A stretch of 64,000 nt of DNA from Methylothermaceae bacterium (lineage in GTDB: Bacteria; Pseudomonadota; Gammaproteobacteria; Methylococcales; Methylothermaceae), in contig JALSIB010000006.1 of the NCBI GenBank assembly GCA_026981855.1, positions 1 to 64,000 on the forward strand, read 5' to 3'. This document shows positions 26,374-37,238 of the stretch, in pieces. The notes under the pieces are model-generated. The model did not search any database. It had not been told where the DNA came from and was given only the letters and a program-made list of their open reading frames with translations. Position 1 is the first letter of the stretch. Each line of letters starts with the position of its first letter. Position numbers and translations under genes: made by a program.

Positions 26374-28029
26374 TCAATCCCTGGAAATATTCAACCTGTG
26401 CCCCGCCACGCGCACCCGCTTGAGGGCGTTGATCAACGCCTTCGGCATCCCCGCCGGCAGCTCCACAGTGGTGTGATCCTCGCGGATGTCGATATGGTTG
26501 ATATATTCTCCGTTGATCCCCACTTCGTTGGCAATGGCGCCGACGATGTTTCCGGGCTTGACGCCATGGCGCCGCCCCACTTCGAGACGGAACCTTTCCA
26601 TGGCGATTTCCCGGCGGCGTCCGCGCCGGACATCGGCCCTGGCGGCACCGCGCCCCGGTCTTTCCCGTTCTCTCGACAATTTGTGTTGGGCGCGGGAATA
26701 TTTCGGCACTTCCTTGAGCAGCAAGGGCGTATCCCCCTGTGCCATTTTCGCCAGCGCCGCCGCGATCTCCAGGGCGGGGACGTCGTGTTCCTGCTGGTAC
26801 TGCTCGACCATCCCCATGAAGAAGTCCAGATCGCCCGCCGCCAGGGTGTCGGTGATCCGTTGCTTGAACTTTTGAATCCGGGTATTGTTGATCAGCTCGG
26901 TGGAGGGCAACTGCATCTCTTCGACTTTCTGCCGGGTGGCCCGCTCTATGTTGCCCAGCAAACGCTTCTCCCTGGGCGAGACGAACAGGATGGCGTCGCC
27001 AGTGCGTCCGGCCCTGCCCGTCCTGCCGATCCGATGCACATAGGATTCGGTGTCGTAGGGAATGTCGTAATTCACCACATGAGTGACCCGGTCCACATCG
27101 AGCCCGCGGGCGGCCACGTCGGTGGCGATGAGAATGTCGATCTTGCCCTTTTTGAAATGCTCGATGGTCCGCTCCCGCAGGGCCTGGGACAGGTCGCCAT
27201 TGATGGCGGCGGCGGAGAAGCCGCGCGCCTCCAGCTTCTCCGCCAGTTCGACGGTGGCGGACTTGGTTCTGACGAAGACGATCATCCCGTCGAATTCCTC
27301 GGCTTCGAGAATCCGGGTCAGGGCATCCAGCTTGTGGGTGCCGTTGACGAACCAGTAGCGTTGGCGGATGTTCTCCGCTGTCGAGGTCTTGACCTGGATG
27401 GTCACCTGCTCCGGATCGTCCAGGTGCTTCTGGGCGATCTTGCGAATCGCCGCCGGCATGGTGGCGGAGAACAGGGCGATCTGTCTCTGCTCGGGGGTCT
27501 GCTCCAGAATCCATTCGACATCGTCGATGAAACCCATACGCAGCATTTCATCGGCCTCGTCGAGCACCAGGCAGGAAAGCGCTTCCAGCTTCAGGGTGCC
27601 CCGGCGCATGTGGTCCATCACCCTTCCCGGGGTGCCGATGATCACCTGAGGGCCGCGCTTCAGCTGCCTGAGCTGGGTCTTGTAATCCTGCCCCCCGTAG
27701 ATGGGCATAACATGAAAGCCCTCGAGACCGGAGCCATAGCGTTGAAAGGCCTCCGCCACCTGAATCGCCAATTCCCGGGTGGGCGTCAGAACCAGTACTT
27801 GGGGCAGCTTGCGCGCCGGGTCGAGACGGCTGAGCAGTGGCAGGGCGAAGGCGGCGGTCTTGCCGGTGCCGGTCTGGGCCTGACCGATCACATCACGGCC
27901 TTCGAGCATGTAAGGGATGATTCGCGACTGAATCGGCGAGGGGGTTTCGTAACCCACCTTTTCGAGAGATTTCAGGACGGAAGCAGAAAGCGCCAGATCG
28001 GCGAAGGAAACAGGGGAAGTAGCGGACAT
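26374..28029 (-). CDS. deaD: DEAD-box RNA helicase (DeaD/CsdA type)
   Basis: 551 aa. All helicase motifs are readable: Q motif (PSPIQ), AQTGTGKT, PTRELA, TPGR, DEAD, SAT, then ARGLDV and HRIGRTGRAG. The C-terminal part contains the DbpA/CsdA RNA-binding fold (FRLEVGRRHGVKPGNIVGAIAN). It unwinds RNA in ribosome assembly and cold adaptation. The ATG at 28029 starts the conserved sequence; the frame is open further upstream without homology. Long leader upstream (more than 200 bases), common for cold-regulated deaD, but no specific element seen. Confidence 0.92.
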   Translation of the reverse strand: MSATSPVSFADLALSASVLKSLEKVGYETPSPIQSRIIPYMLEGRDVIGQAQTGTGKTAAFALPLLSRLDPARKLPQVLVLTPTRELAIQVAEAFQRYGSGLEGFHVMPIYGGQDYKTQLRQLKRGPQVIIGTPGRVMDHMRRGTLKLEALSCLVLDEADEMLRMGFIDDVEWILEQTPEQRQIALFSATMPAAIRKIAQKHLDDPEQVTIQVKTSTAENIRQRYWFVNGTHKLDALTRILEAEEFDGMIVFVRTKSATVELAEKLEARGFSAAAINGDLSQALRERTIEHFKKGKIDILIATDVAARGLDVDRVTHVVNYDIPYDTESYVHRIGRTGRAGRTGDAILFVSPREKRLLGNIERATRQKVEEMQLPSTELINNTRIQKFKQRITDTLAAGDLDFFMGMVEQYQQEHDVPALEIAAALAKMAQGDTPLLLKEVPKYSRAQHKLSRERERPGRGAARADVRRGRRREIAMERFRLEVGRRHGVKPGNIVGAIANEVGINGEYINHIDIREDHTTVELPAGMPKALINALKRVRVAGHRLNISRD

Positions 28030-28237
28030 GAAAAAACCTGCGGGGTAAGAAAATGGAAATTCGGCCTTGGACCGAAACTTATCCACTTTAACACGAAAAC
28101 AAGACCGAAATCTCGGTTTGCAAAAAAACAAGGCAATCGCATGACCGCAGCTTCCCCGCTCACACTCGATTTTGCACGGCCTTGAAGCCCCTTTCCCGGA
28201 GGGAGAAGGGAAAAACCGGTTCGTGCGATTACCCTGC

Positions 28238-28274
28238 AAAAAAAAGCGCGGAACCACCACGATCCCGCGCTTTT
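28238..28274 (-). terminator. Rho-independent terminator of the porin gene
   Basis: On the minus strand AAAGCGCGG ... CCGCGCTTT followed by a run of T residues, just after the porin stop codon. Confidence 0.85.
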
Positions 28275-28296
28275 CGAAGCGAGAGGCCAAAGTGGC

Positions 28297-29547
28297 TTAG
28301 AACATCACGATGGCATCGACGGCGAACACGAACTGATTCCTGGAATTATTGTCATCGTAAGGCCTGGTGTTCTCCGCCCAGTCGTAACGGAATTCCGGCC
28401 GCACCTTGAACCACTTGACGGGAGTGATGTTGATCCCCGCGGTCATTTCATAGAAATTGGTGCTCTTGCCGGCGACGCTGGTGGGAACCCGCACGCCGTC
28501 CTCGTCCCGGAACCATTCCATCCGGGTACCGACCGCGAACATGTCGTTGATGTCGTAGGTCAGATAACCATTGATGCCATACCAATGGGCCACGTTGTCG
28601 GTACCCGGCATTTCCTGCCATCCATGGTCGTGCTGCAGGGTGAAGTGGAAGTTGTCGGTGATGTCGTAACCGAGCACAATGCTGTAGAGGGAGCGGTCGT
28701 CGTCGCCGTTGGTGCCATTGGCGGCGCCGGTGATGGCGGTCAATGCCAAAGACAGGGCGCCCGCGCCCTCCACGCCGTTTTCCCAGTTGAGGCCACCGAT
28801 GAAGCTCCAGGCATCGTCGATATCCCAGGTCAGGCTATCCCAACCGTTGACCGCCCCCACGGTGATGCTCAGATTGTCCATGATGGGGGTGGTGAAGAGC
28901 GCGCCGGTATGGGTGAACGGCTCCCCGTACTGCATGGTGTAGGCATGGGAATAGAAGAAGTTGTCCGGCGCGGTGACCACTTCGTTGCCGATGATGGTGT
29001 AGAAGTGCCCCAGCTTGGCGGTGATCCCGTTGAAAATCGGCGCGTAGACTTCGAGATAGGCCTGCGGCAGCGCCATTTTGTTGATGTTGTTCATCGGGTC
29101 ACTGGTATTCCCGACCCACTTCTGTTTCCCGCCATCGCTGATTTCAAGGCCTACCGCCTGAGTGAAGGGACTGTCGCTGCCGTACATGAAGTCGACACGG
29201 CCGCCGATGTCCCAGGAATCCCCGCCGGCATCGACCGCCCGCTCCACGAACACGTTGATCTGATTCAGCAGAACCCGGTCGTCGCGCCAGTTGAAAGTGA
29301 GCGGCGTATTGAGGTTGTTCCTGGGGTTGTTGAAGTTGTGGGTGTAGCCGAAATCGACCCATCCACCGGCGGTCAATCCCAGGCTCTTCATGAACTGGGT
29401 TTCGTTGATGTCGACCCCGGTCACCGCCTCGACCACGCCATCGGCGGAACCGATCCTCCCGGGAAGGAATCCCTCGGCGTTCGCCCCGGTGGTGGCCGCC
29501 GCCACGGCCGCCGCCACCAGGGTCATCCGGAAATGCTTGATGTGCAT
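28297..29547 (-). CDS. Outer-membrane beta-barrel porin (OmpL-like, BBP2 family)
   Basis: 416 aa. A signal peptide (cleavage after GANA, residue 24) is followed by alternating beta strands with many aromatic residues and a C-terminal phenylalanine (IVMF), typical of outer-membrane barrels. GWVDFGYTHNFNNPRN and HFYTIIGNEVVTAPDN are characteristic of this porin family. Next to amtB and glnK, so transport of nitrogen compounds is possible, but it has its own promoter and terminator. Substrate unknown. Confidence 0.85.
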   Translation of the reverse strand: MHIKHFRMTLVAAAVAAATTGANAEGFLPGRIGSADGVVEAVTGVDINETQFMKSLGLTAGGWVDFGYTHNFNNPRNNLNTPLTFNWRDDRVLLNQINVFVERAVDAGGDSWDIGGRVDFMYGSDSPFTQAVGLEISDGGKQKWVGNTSDPMNNINKMALPQAYLEVYAPIFNGITAKLGHFYTIIGNEVVTAPDNFFYSHAYTMQYGEPFTHTGALFTTPIMDNLSITVGAVNGWDSLTWDIDDAWSFIGGLNWENGVEGAGALSLALTAITGAANGTNGDDDRSLYSIVLGYDITDNFHFTLQHDHGWQEMPGTDNVAHWYGINGYLTYDINDMFAVGTRMEWFRDEDGVRVPTSVAGKSTNFYEMTAGINITPVKWFKVRPEFRYDWAENTRPYDDNNSRNQFVFAVDAIVMF

Positions 29548-29583
29548 GATTTATCCCTCTTCTTGGAATTTGCAACACTGTAA

Positions 29584-29612
29584 AATATAGACAACATTAT
29601 GTTGCATGTAAA
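29584..29612 (-). promoter_or_regulatory. Sigma-70 promoter with operator-like palindrome for the porin gene
   Basis: On the minus strand TTTACA and TATATT are separated by exactly 17 bases. Within the spacer lies the palindrome CAACATAATGTTG (29592-29604 in plus coordinates), well placed to block RNA polymerase if bound by a repressor. Confidence 0.6.
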
Positions 29613-29642
29613 CAAAATATAACGAATTGTTGTTTTATTTCG

Positions 29643-30893
29643 TCAGCGCCCACTTCCGGTGAACTCCGGATAGGCTTCCATCCCGCATTCGGAGAAGTCG
29701 GCCCCGTTGTATTCGTCCTCTTCGCTCAACCGGATACCGAGCAGCGCCTTGATGACGAACCAGACGATGAAGCTGGCGACGAACACCCAGGCCAAAATAG
29801 TGACGATCCCGATCAACTGGGCGCTCAGCTTGGCGTCCGGGTTGGTCAGGCAGACCGCCAGCAACCCCCAGATCCCCACGACCCCATGCACCGACAAGGC
29901 GCCTACGGGATCGTCGATCTTCAGCTTGTCGAAACCGACGATGGAGAACACCACCAGCACCCCGCCCACGGCGCCGATCAGCGTCGCCGCAAGAGGCGCG
30001 GGCGTCAGCGGCTCGGCGGTGATCGCGACCAGCCCCGCCAGGGCGCCGTTGAGCATCATCGACAGGTCGGCCTTGCCGAACAGGGCCCTGGCGGTCAGCA
30101 GAGCCGCCACGGCGCCACCGGCGGCCGCCATGTTGGTGTTGACGAACACCTTGGCGACGGCGTTGGCCTCAGCCACATCCGACACCTTCAGCTCGGAACC
30201 ACCATTGAAGCCGAACCAGCCCAGCCACAGAATGAAGGTTCCCAGGGTCGCCAGCGGAAGATTGCAACCGGGAATGGGGTGAATCTCGCCATCGGGGCCG
30301 TATTTGCCCTTCCTCGGCCCCAGCAGCAGCACCCCCGCCAGAGCAGCCGTGGCGCCACACAGATGCACCACCCCGGAACCGGCGAAATCAAGAAAACCCA
30401 GGCCATCGAGGAATCCCCCGCCCCACTTCCAGTAACCTTGCATGGGATAGATGAAACCGGTCATCACCACCGCGAACAACAGGAACGAAAACAGCTTCAT
30501 CCTTTCCGCCACCGCGCCGGACACGATGGACATGGCGGTGGCCACGAACACCACCTGGAAGAAGAAATCGGCCATCACCGAGTAATACACTTCCCCCTCG
30601 CTCTTGAGCACTTCCTCCAGGGTGTGATCCTCGCCGATCAGGAAGCCGATTCCCGGCCAGACGGAATTCACCGCCTCGCCCGGATACATGATCTGATATC
30701 CCACCAGCATGTACATGATGCAGGCGATGGCATACAGCGCCACATTCTTGGTCAGGATCTCGACCGTGTTCTTGGAGCGGACCAGGCCGGCCTCCAGCAT
30801 GGCGAAACCCGCCGCCATCCACATGACCAGCGCCCCGGTCATGAGAAAATAAAAAGTATCCAGTGCGTAACTTACTTCTATCAGCTTTTCCAT
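29643..30893 (-). CDS. amtB: Ammonium transporter
   Basis: 416 aa, about 11 membrane helices. Ammonium channel of the inner membrane. Conserved features are the start FYFLMTGALVMWMAAGFAMLEAGLVR, the pore histidines in GVVHLCGATAAL and LSVHGVVGIWG, and the phenylalanine-rich gate region (FFFQVVF). There is no cleaved signal-peptide-like leader as in E. coli AmtB. It lies 37 bases after glnK in one operon, so GlnK should block the channel when ammonium is plentiful. Confidence 0.95.
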   Translation of the reverse strand: MEKLIEVSYALDTFYFLMTGALVMWMAAGFAMLEAGLVRSKNTVEILTKNVALYAIACIMYMLVGYQIMYPGEAVNSVWPGIGFLIGEDHTLEEVLKSEGEVYYSVMADFFFQVVFVATAMSIVSGAVAERMKLFSFLLFAVVMTGFIYPMQGYWKWGGGFLDGLGFLDFAGSGVVHLCGATAALAGVLLLGPRKGKYGPDGEIHPIPGCNLPLATLGTFILWLGWFGFNGGSELKVSDVAEANAVAKVFVNTNMAAAGGAVAALLTARALFGKADLSMMLNGALAGLVAITAEPLTPAPLAATLIGAVGGVLVVFSIVGFDKLKIDDPVGALSVHGVVGIWGLLAVCLTNPDAKLSAQLIGIVTILAWVFVASFIVWFVIKALLGIRLSEEDEYNGADFSECGMEAYPEFTGSGR

Positions 30894-30930
30894 TTTGTCT
30901 TCCTCTTGTTATTTGCCGTCACCCCGGGAA

Positions 30931-31284
<354 letters not shown>

Positions 31285-31312
31285 CTAAATGTTGGTTGCA
31301 ACCTACACTCAG

Positions 31313-31327
31313 GCATTTCCTGTGCCA
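31313..31327 (-). promoter_or_regulatory. Sigma-54 (-24/-12) promoter of glnK-amtB
   Basis: On the minus strand TGGCACAGGAAATGC: a perfect -24 half and GC 12 bases after GG. Predicted start of transcription near 31301, leader about 32 bases. Confidence 0.75.
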
Positions 31328-31440
31328 AAAATGCTCCCAACCAAAACACGCCAAGCCGGAAACGACAACCTTCATTGCCCCGAACGCATCCGTCACCACC
31401 CCACCCCAGCACCCTCCGCCGAACGCCCTGGGGCAAGCAA

Positions 31441-31477
31441 TGCACTTTTCAGGTGTAATATGCACTAATATGGTGCA
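31441..31477. promoter_or_regulatory. Two tandem NtrC-type binding sites
   Basis: TGCACTTTTCAGGTGTA (31441-31457) and TGCACTAATATGGTGCA (31461-31477) match the NtrC dyad TGCACY-N5-GGTGCA and are spaced 20 bases apart, about two helical turns. They lie 148 and 168 bases before the predicted glnK start and just upstream of ntrB, so they may serve both divergent operons. Confidence 0.72.
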
Positions 31478-31519
31478 GACAATGCGATTCACCCCCAAAT
31501 CCGACCCATCTTCATAATG

Positions 31520-31536
31520 TGGCGCGATCCTTGCTT
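31520..31536 (+). promoter_or_regulatory. Possible sigma-54 promoter of ntrBC
   Basis: TGGCGCGATCCTTGCTT differs from the consensus TGGCACGNNNNTTGCTT in one base. The predicted start (about 31546) lies only 4 bases before the ntrB ATG, after its AGG ribosome site, which is awkward; see findings. Confidence 0.4.
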
Positions 31537-31549
31537 GATTCAGGTACAT

Positions 31550-32597
31550 ATGAATTCCGAACAGTTTCATCAGCAGATTCTCGAGCACTTGAGCCACGCG
31601 GTGCTGGTGTTCGGCCGCGACAAGCGGCTGCGCTACCTCAACCCCGCCGGCGAGATGATGCTGGCCATCAGCGCCCCCAAGGCCCTGGGAATGGAGGCGG
31701 CCGCCCTGATGCACGGCAACGGGAAATTCGTCGCCGACCTGGAGACCACCTTCGCCACCGGCGCCCCAAGGGTGGAACGCAACCTGGCGCTCCCGGCCGG
31801 CGGGCGCACCGTCAGTGTGCATTGCAGTCTGACCCCGATGCTGGAGGGGGAGGATGTTTGCGCCGTCATAGTGCAGATCGAGGAAGTGGAGCACTACCAG
31901 CACCTGTCCCGGGACGAACAGTGGCTGGCCCAGCAGAACGCCGTCCACCAATTGCTGCGGGGACTGGCCCACGAGATCAAGAATCCGCTGGGGGGATTGA
32001 GAGGCGCGGCGCAACTTTTGAGCAGCGAACTGCACGACCCGGAGCTGCTGGAATACACCTCGGTGATCATCGCCGAGGCCGACCGCCTGCGCGCCCTGAT
32101 CGACCGTCTGCTGGCGCCGGATCAACCCCCGCGAAAAAGCGAACTCAACATTCACGAAGTGCTCGAACGGGTGCGCCAGGTGCTGGAAGCCGAATACCCC
32201 GGCCTGGTCTTCCAATGCGACTACGACCCCAGCCTTCCCCCGCTCCACGGCGATCCCGACCAGCTCATCCAGGCGTTCCTCAACGTGGCGAGGAATGCCG
32301 CCCAGGCGATGGAGGGAGAGGGAGAGATCACCCTGCGCACCCGGATCCAGCGCCGGGTCACCATTCACCAACGCCTGCACAGGCTGGTCCTGCGTATCGA
32401 CATCATCGACCAGGGCCCCGGGATACCGGAAAAGCTGCTGGACCAGATTTTCTACCCCATGATCACCGGCCGCGCCGAAGGCACCGGACTCGGGCTGACC
32501 ATCGCCCAGACCCTGGTTTCGCGCCACGGAGGCATGATCGAGCACCAGTCCGAACCCGGCCAGACCTGTTTTTCCATCTATCTGCCACTGGAGAAGA

Positions 32598-32611
<14 letters not shown>
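31550..32611 (+). CDS. ntrB: Nitrogen sensor histidine kinase NtrB
   Basis: 353 aa, soluble. A PAS-like N-terminal domain (about 10-115) is followed by the H-box GLAHEIKNPLGGLRGAAQLL (H141) and the ATP-binding motifs (N-box NVARNAAQAM, DQGPGIP, TGLGLTIAQ). It phosphorylates and dephosphorylates NtrC under control of P-II. The ATG at 31550 matches the family start and has AGG five bases upstream; an ATG at 31517 would include the promoter-like sequence. The stop overlaps ntrC by 14 bases. Confidence 0.92.
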
Positions 32612-34028
<1,417 letters not shown>

Positions 34029-34063
34029 CAGCCGCTCAACATTGAGGCACGGTCATTTTTTTA

Positions 34064-34080
34064 CGCACCAATACAGGGCA
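34064..34080 (+). promoter_or_regulatory. Degenerate NtrC-like site upstream of nirB
   Basis: CGCACCAATACAGGGCA has a good left half (GCACC) but an imperfect right half. Centre about 119 bases before the predicted nirB start. Confidence 0.35.
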
Positions 34081-34164
34081 ACAAAAAATCCCGTCCGGCC
34101 ACACCCCGCACGGAGTGATCATGAACCACAGCGACAGCGATCATCCTTCATACCCGAAATTGAA

Positions 34165-34181
34165 TGGCATGATTAGTGCTT
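34165..34181 (+). promoter_or_regulatory. Putative sigma-54 promoter of nirB
   Basis: TGGCATGATTAGTGCTT: GG and GC 12 bases apart, two mismatches to consensus. Predicted start near 34191, leader about 40 bases. Confidence 0.6.
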
Positions 34182-34230
34182 AATTTACTTCAACTTTTTT
34201 AAGATTATTTTGAGAACAGAAGGCAAACCC

Positions 34231-36783
34231 ATGCAACGCAAAAAACTCGTCATCATCGGCAATGGGATGGTGGGTCACAATTTCATCGAAACCCTGGTGC
34301 AGACCGAGGCGGCCGGAAAGTTCGAAATCATCACTTTCTGCGAGGAACCCCGGCTGGCTTACGACAGGGTTCACCTGACCGCCTATTTCGAGACCCGCAA
34401 CCCGGACGACCTGGCGCTGACCACCGGGGAATTCTACCGTCAACACGGCGTAACGGTGCATGTGGGCGACAAGGCGGTCGAAATCGACCGTGGCCGCAAG
34501 GTGGTGCGTTCGCAAAAGGGCATCGAGGTGCCTTACGACATCCTGGTGCTGGCCACCGGCTCCTTTCCTTTCGTACCCCCCATTCCCGGTCACGACAAGG
34601 AAAATTGCTTCGTCTACCGCACCATCGAAGACCTGGAAGCCATCACCCGGGCGGCCGCGGAAAGCCGGATCGGCGCCGTGGTCGGCGGTGGCCTGCTCGG
34701 CCTGGAAGCCGCCAAGGCCCTCAAGGATCTGGGACTGGAAACCCATGTGGTGGAATTCGCCCCGCGCCTGATGGCCGTTCAGCTGGACGAGGACGGCGGC
34801 GCCATGCTGCAGCGCAAGATAGAAGACCTGGGCGTGGGCGTCCACACGAACAAAAACACCCAGAATATCGCCGACGGCAAATTCCAGCGCCTGAAAATGG
34901 AATTCGCCGATGGCGAAACCCTCGAAACCGACATGATCGTGTTCTCGGCCGGCATCCGCCCGCGCGACGAACTGGCCCGCCAGGCGGGGCTGGAAATCGG
35001 CCCCCGGGGCGGAATCGTCATCGATGATCACTGCCGCACCTCGGATCCGGACATCTTTGCCATCGGCGAATGCGCGTTGTGGAACGGCCAGATCTTCGGC
35101 CTGGTCGCCCCCGGATACCAGATGGCGCGGGTGGCGGTCGAAGTGCTGAACGGCCAAGATGCCCGCTTCACCGGCGCCGACATGAGCACCAAGCTCAAAC
35201 TGATGGGGGTGGAAGTGGGCACCATCGGCGATTCCCACGGCCGCACCCAGGGCGCTCAAAGCTACGTCTACAAGAACGAACACGACGAGATCTACAAGCG
35301 CCTGATCGTCAGCGAGGACGGCAAGCATCTCCATGGCGCGGTGCTGGTGGGCGACAGCGGCGCCTACGACACTTTGCTGCAATACTATCTCAACGGCATC
35401 GAGCTCCCCCAACCACCGGATTCCCTCATCCTTCCCAGCGTGGAAGGCGCCGGCGCCGGCCTGGGACCCGACGCGCTGCCGGATACGGCCACCATTTGCT
35501 CCTGCCACAACGTCACCAAGGGGCAAATCGTCCAGCTGATCGACAACGGCGTCGTCGCCCTGAGCGACATCAAGGCGGAAACCAAGGCATCGACGGGCTG
35601 CGGCGGCTGCGCCGCGCTCCTGAAGTCGGTGGTGGACAACGAACTGGAAAAGCGCGGACTGGAAGTCAAGAAGGATATCTGCGAACACTTCCCCTACAGC
35701 CGTCAGGAACTGTATCACCTGATCCGGGTGGAGCAGATCCGCACCTTCGACGAGCTGCTGGAGAAACACGGCCGCGGCCTGGGGTGCGACATCTGCAAGC
35801 CGGCGGTGGGCTCGATCCTGGCTTCCTACTGGAACGACTACGTCCTGTCGGACAAGTACTTCAAGCTTCAGGACACCAACGACTTCCGCCTGGCCAACCT
35901 GCAAAAGGACGGCACCTACTCGGTGGTGCCCAGGGTGCCGGGCGGCGAGATCACACCCGGGCAGCTCATCGCCATCGGCGAGGTGGCGAAAAAGTACCAT
36001 CTCTACACCAAGATCACCGGCGGCCAGCGCATCGACCTGTTCGGCGCCCGGCTGGAGCAGTTGCCCCACATCTGGAAGGATCTGATCGACGCCGGCTTCG
36101 AAAGCGGCCACGCCTACGCCAAGGCGGTGCGCACGGTCAAGTCCTGTGTCGGCTCCACCTGGTGCCGCTACGGCGTCCAGGACAGTGTCGGCATGGCGAT
36201 CCATCTCGAGCACCGCTACAAGGGCATCCGCGCCCCCCACAAAATCAAGCTGGCGGTCTCCGGCTGCACCCGCGAGTGCGCCGAGGCCCAGTGCAAGGAC
36301 ATCGGCGTCATCGCCACGGAAAAGGGCTGGAATCTTTACCTGTGCGGCAACGGCGGCATGAAGCCCCGTCACGCCGACCTGTTCGCCACCGACCTGGACG
36401 ACGAAACCCTGATAAAATACATCGACCGCTTCATGGCCTTCTACATCCGAACCGCCGACCGGCTGCAACGCACCGCCACCTGGCTGGAAAACCTGGAAGG
36501 AGGCCTGGACTACCTGAGGGAAGTCATCATCGACGACAAGCTGGGGATCTGCGATGAACTGGAGCAGCAGATCCGGCATCTGGTCGAGACCTACGAGTGC
36601 GAATGGAAAAAGACCCTCGAGAACGAGGAGATCTTGAAAAAGCGCTTCCGCTTCTTCGTCAACTCCGACAAGAGCGACGACAACGTCATCTTCATCGAGG
36701 AAAGGGGACAGATTCGCCCGGCCACCGAAGAAGAGAAAAAACAATTCAAGGGGATTCCCATCGACCTGGAAGAGGCTTCCTGA
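34231..36783 (+). CDS. nirB: NADH-dependent nitrite reductase, large subunit
   Basis: 850 aa, cytoplasmic. Order: FAD-binding (IIGNGMVGHNF) and NAD-binding (GGGLLGLEAAKAL) domains, a BFD-type [2Fe-2S] domain (CSCHNVTKGQI ... GCGGC), and the siroheme/[4Fe-4S] domain with cysteines in CVGSTWCRYG and SGCTRECAEAQCKD. It reduces nitrite to ammonium. ATG at 34231 with AGAAGG seven bases before; a TTG at 34210 is in frame but lacks support. nirD follows after a repeat-bearing gap. Confidence 0.95.
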   Translation: MQRKKLVIIGNGMVGHNFIETLVQTEAAGKFEIITFCEEPRLAYDRVHLTAYFETRNPDDLALTTGEFYRQHGVTVHVGDKAVEIDRGRKVVRSQKGIEVPYDILVLATGSFPFVPPIPGHDKENCFVYRTIEDLEAITRAAAESRIGAVVGGGLLGLEAAKALKDLGLETHVVEFAPRLMAVQLDEDGGAMLQRKIEDLGVGVHTNKNTQNIADGKFQRLKMEFADGETLETDMIVFSAGIRPRDELARQAGLEIGPRGGIVIDDHCRTSDPDIFAIGECALWNGQIFGLVAPGYQMARVAVEVLNGQDARFTGADMSTKLKLMGVEVGTIGDSHGRTQGAQSYVYKNEHDEIYKRLIVSEDGKHLHGAVLVGDSGAYDTLLQYYLNGIELPQPPDSLILPSVEGAGAGLGPDALPDTATICSCHNVTKGQIVQLIDNGVVALSDIKAETKASTGCGGCAALLKSVVDNELEKRGLEVKKDICEHFPYSRQELYHLIRVEQIRTFDELLEKHGRGLGCDICKPAVGSILASYWNDYVLSDKYFKLQDTNDFRLANLQKDGTYSVVPRVPGGEITPGQLIAIGEVAKKYHLYTKITGGQRIDLFGARLEQLPHIWKDLIDAGFESGHAYAKAVRTVKSCVGSTWCRYGVQDSVGMAIHLEHRYKGIRAPHKIKLAVSGCTRECAEAQCKDIGVIATEKGWNLYLCGNGGMKPRHADLFATDLDDETLIKYIDRFMAFYIRTADRLQRTATWLENLEGGLDYLREVIIDDKLGICDELEQQIRHLVETYECEWKKTLENEEILKKRFRFFVNSDKSDDNVIFIEERGQIRPATEEEKKQFKGIPIDLEEAS

Positions 36784-36792
36784 GTTTGACTT

Positions 36793-36845
36793 ACCGGAGA
36801 GGCGCGGCTTTGAAATTGAATTTTCCTCCGCGCCTTTGCGGTGAA
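36793..36845. repeat. Degenerate copy of the GCAGAG-type inverted repeat
   Basis: Arms ACCGGAGAGGCGCGG and CCGCGCCTTTGCGGT flank an AT-rich loop in the nirB-nirD gap. Diverged from the copies at 42166, 42639 and 44776. Confidence 0.5.
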
Positions 36846-36866
36846 AAACCCGATCAAAGGACCGAC

Positions 36867-37238
36867 ATGACCGAAACCACTGCATCACGAACCGAAACCT
36901 GGGTCGACGTCTGCGGCGTCGACGACCTGGAGCCGGACGCCGGCGTTTGCGCCCTGGTGGCTGGGCGCCAGATCGCCATCTTCCACATTCCCGGACTGAA
37001 GGCCGTCTTCGCCCTCGGCAATTACGACCCATTCAGCCATGCCAACGTGCTTTCGCGCGGGCTGACCGGAGACATCGGCGGAGAGCCGGTGGTCGCCTCG
37101 CCCGTCTACAAACAACACTTCAGCCTCAGAACCGGCCGCTGCATGGAGGACGAGCATCTCTCCGTCCCCACCTACCCCGTCCGGATTCACGATGGCAGAG
37201 TCCTGATCCAGATACCCGAGCAGGGAGAAGACGCATGA
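36867..37238 (+). CDS. nirD: Nitrite reductase small subunit NirD
   Basis: 123 aa Rieske-fold protein (WVDVCGVDDLEPDAGVCALV; FALGNYDPFSHANVLSRG). As usual for NirD, the Cys/His cluster ligands are not conserved (no CxH pair). It forms the assimilatory nitrite reductase with NirB. The stop overlaps the start of the PhzF-like gene (ATGA). Confidence 0.92.
   Translation: MTETTASRTETWVDVCGVDDLEPDAGVCALVAGRQIAIFHIPGLKAVFALGNYDPFSHANVLSRGLTGDIGGEPVVASPVYKQHFSLRTGRCMEDEHLSVPTYPVRIHDGRVLIQIPEQGEDA

Noticed and set aside
29579-29593. TGTAAAATATAGACA near the porin promoter as a third copy of the PEP-CTERM element
   Set aside because: It is 15 rather than 17 bases and coincides with the -10 region; there is no -24/-12 site downstream.
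34180-37032. Open frame of 950 codons antisense to nirB and nirD
   Set aside because: Shadow of nirB; no domain or ribosome site.
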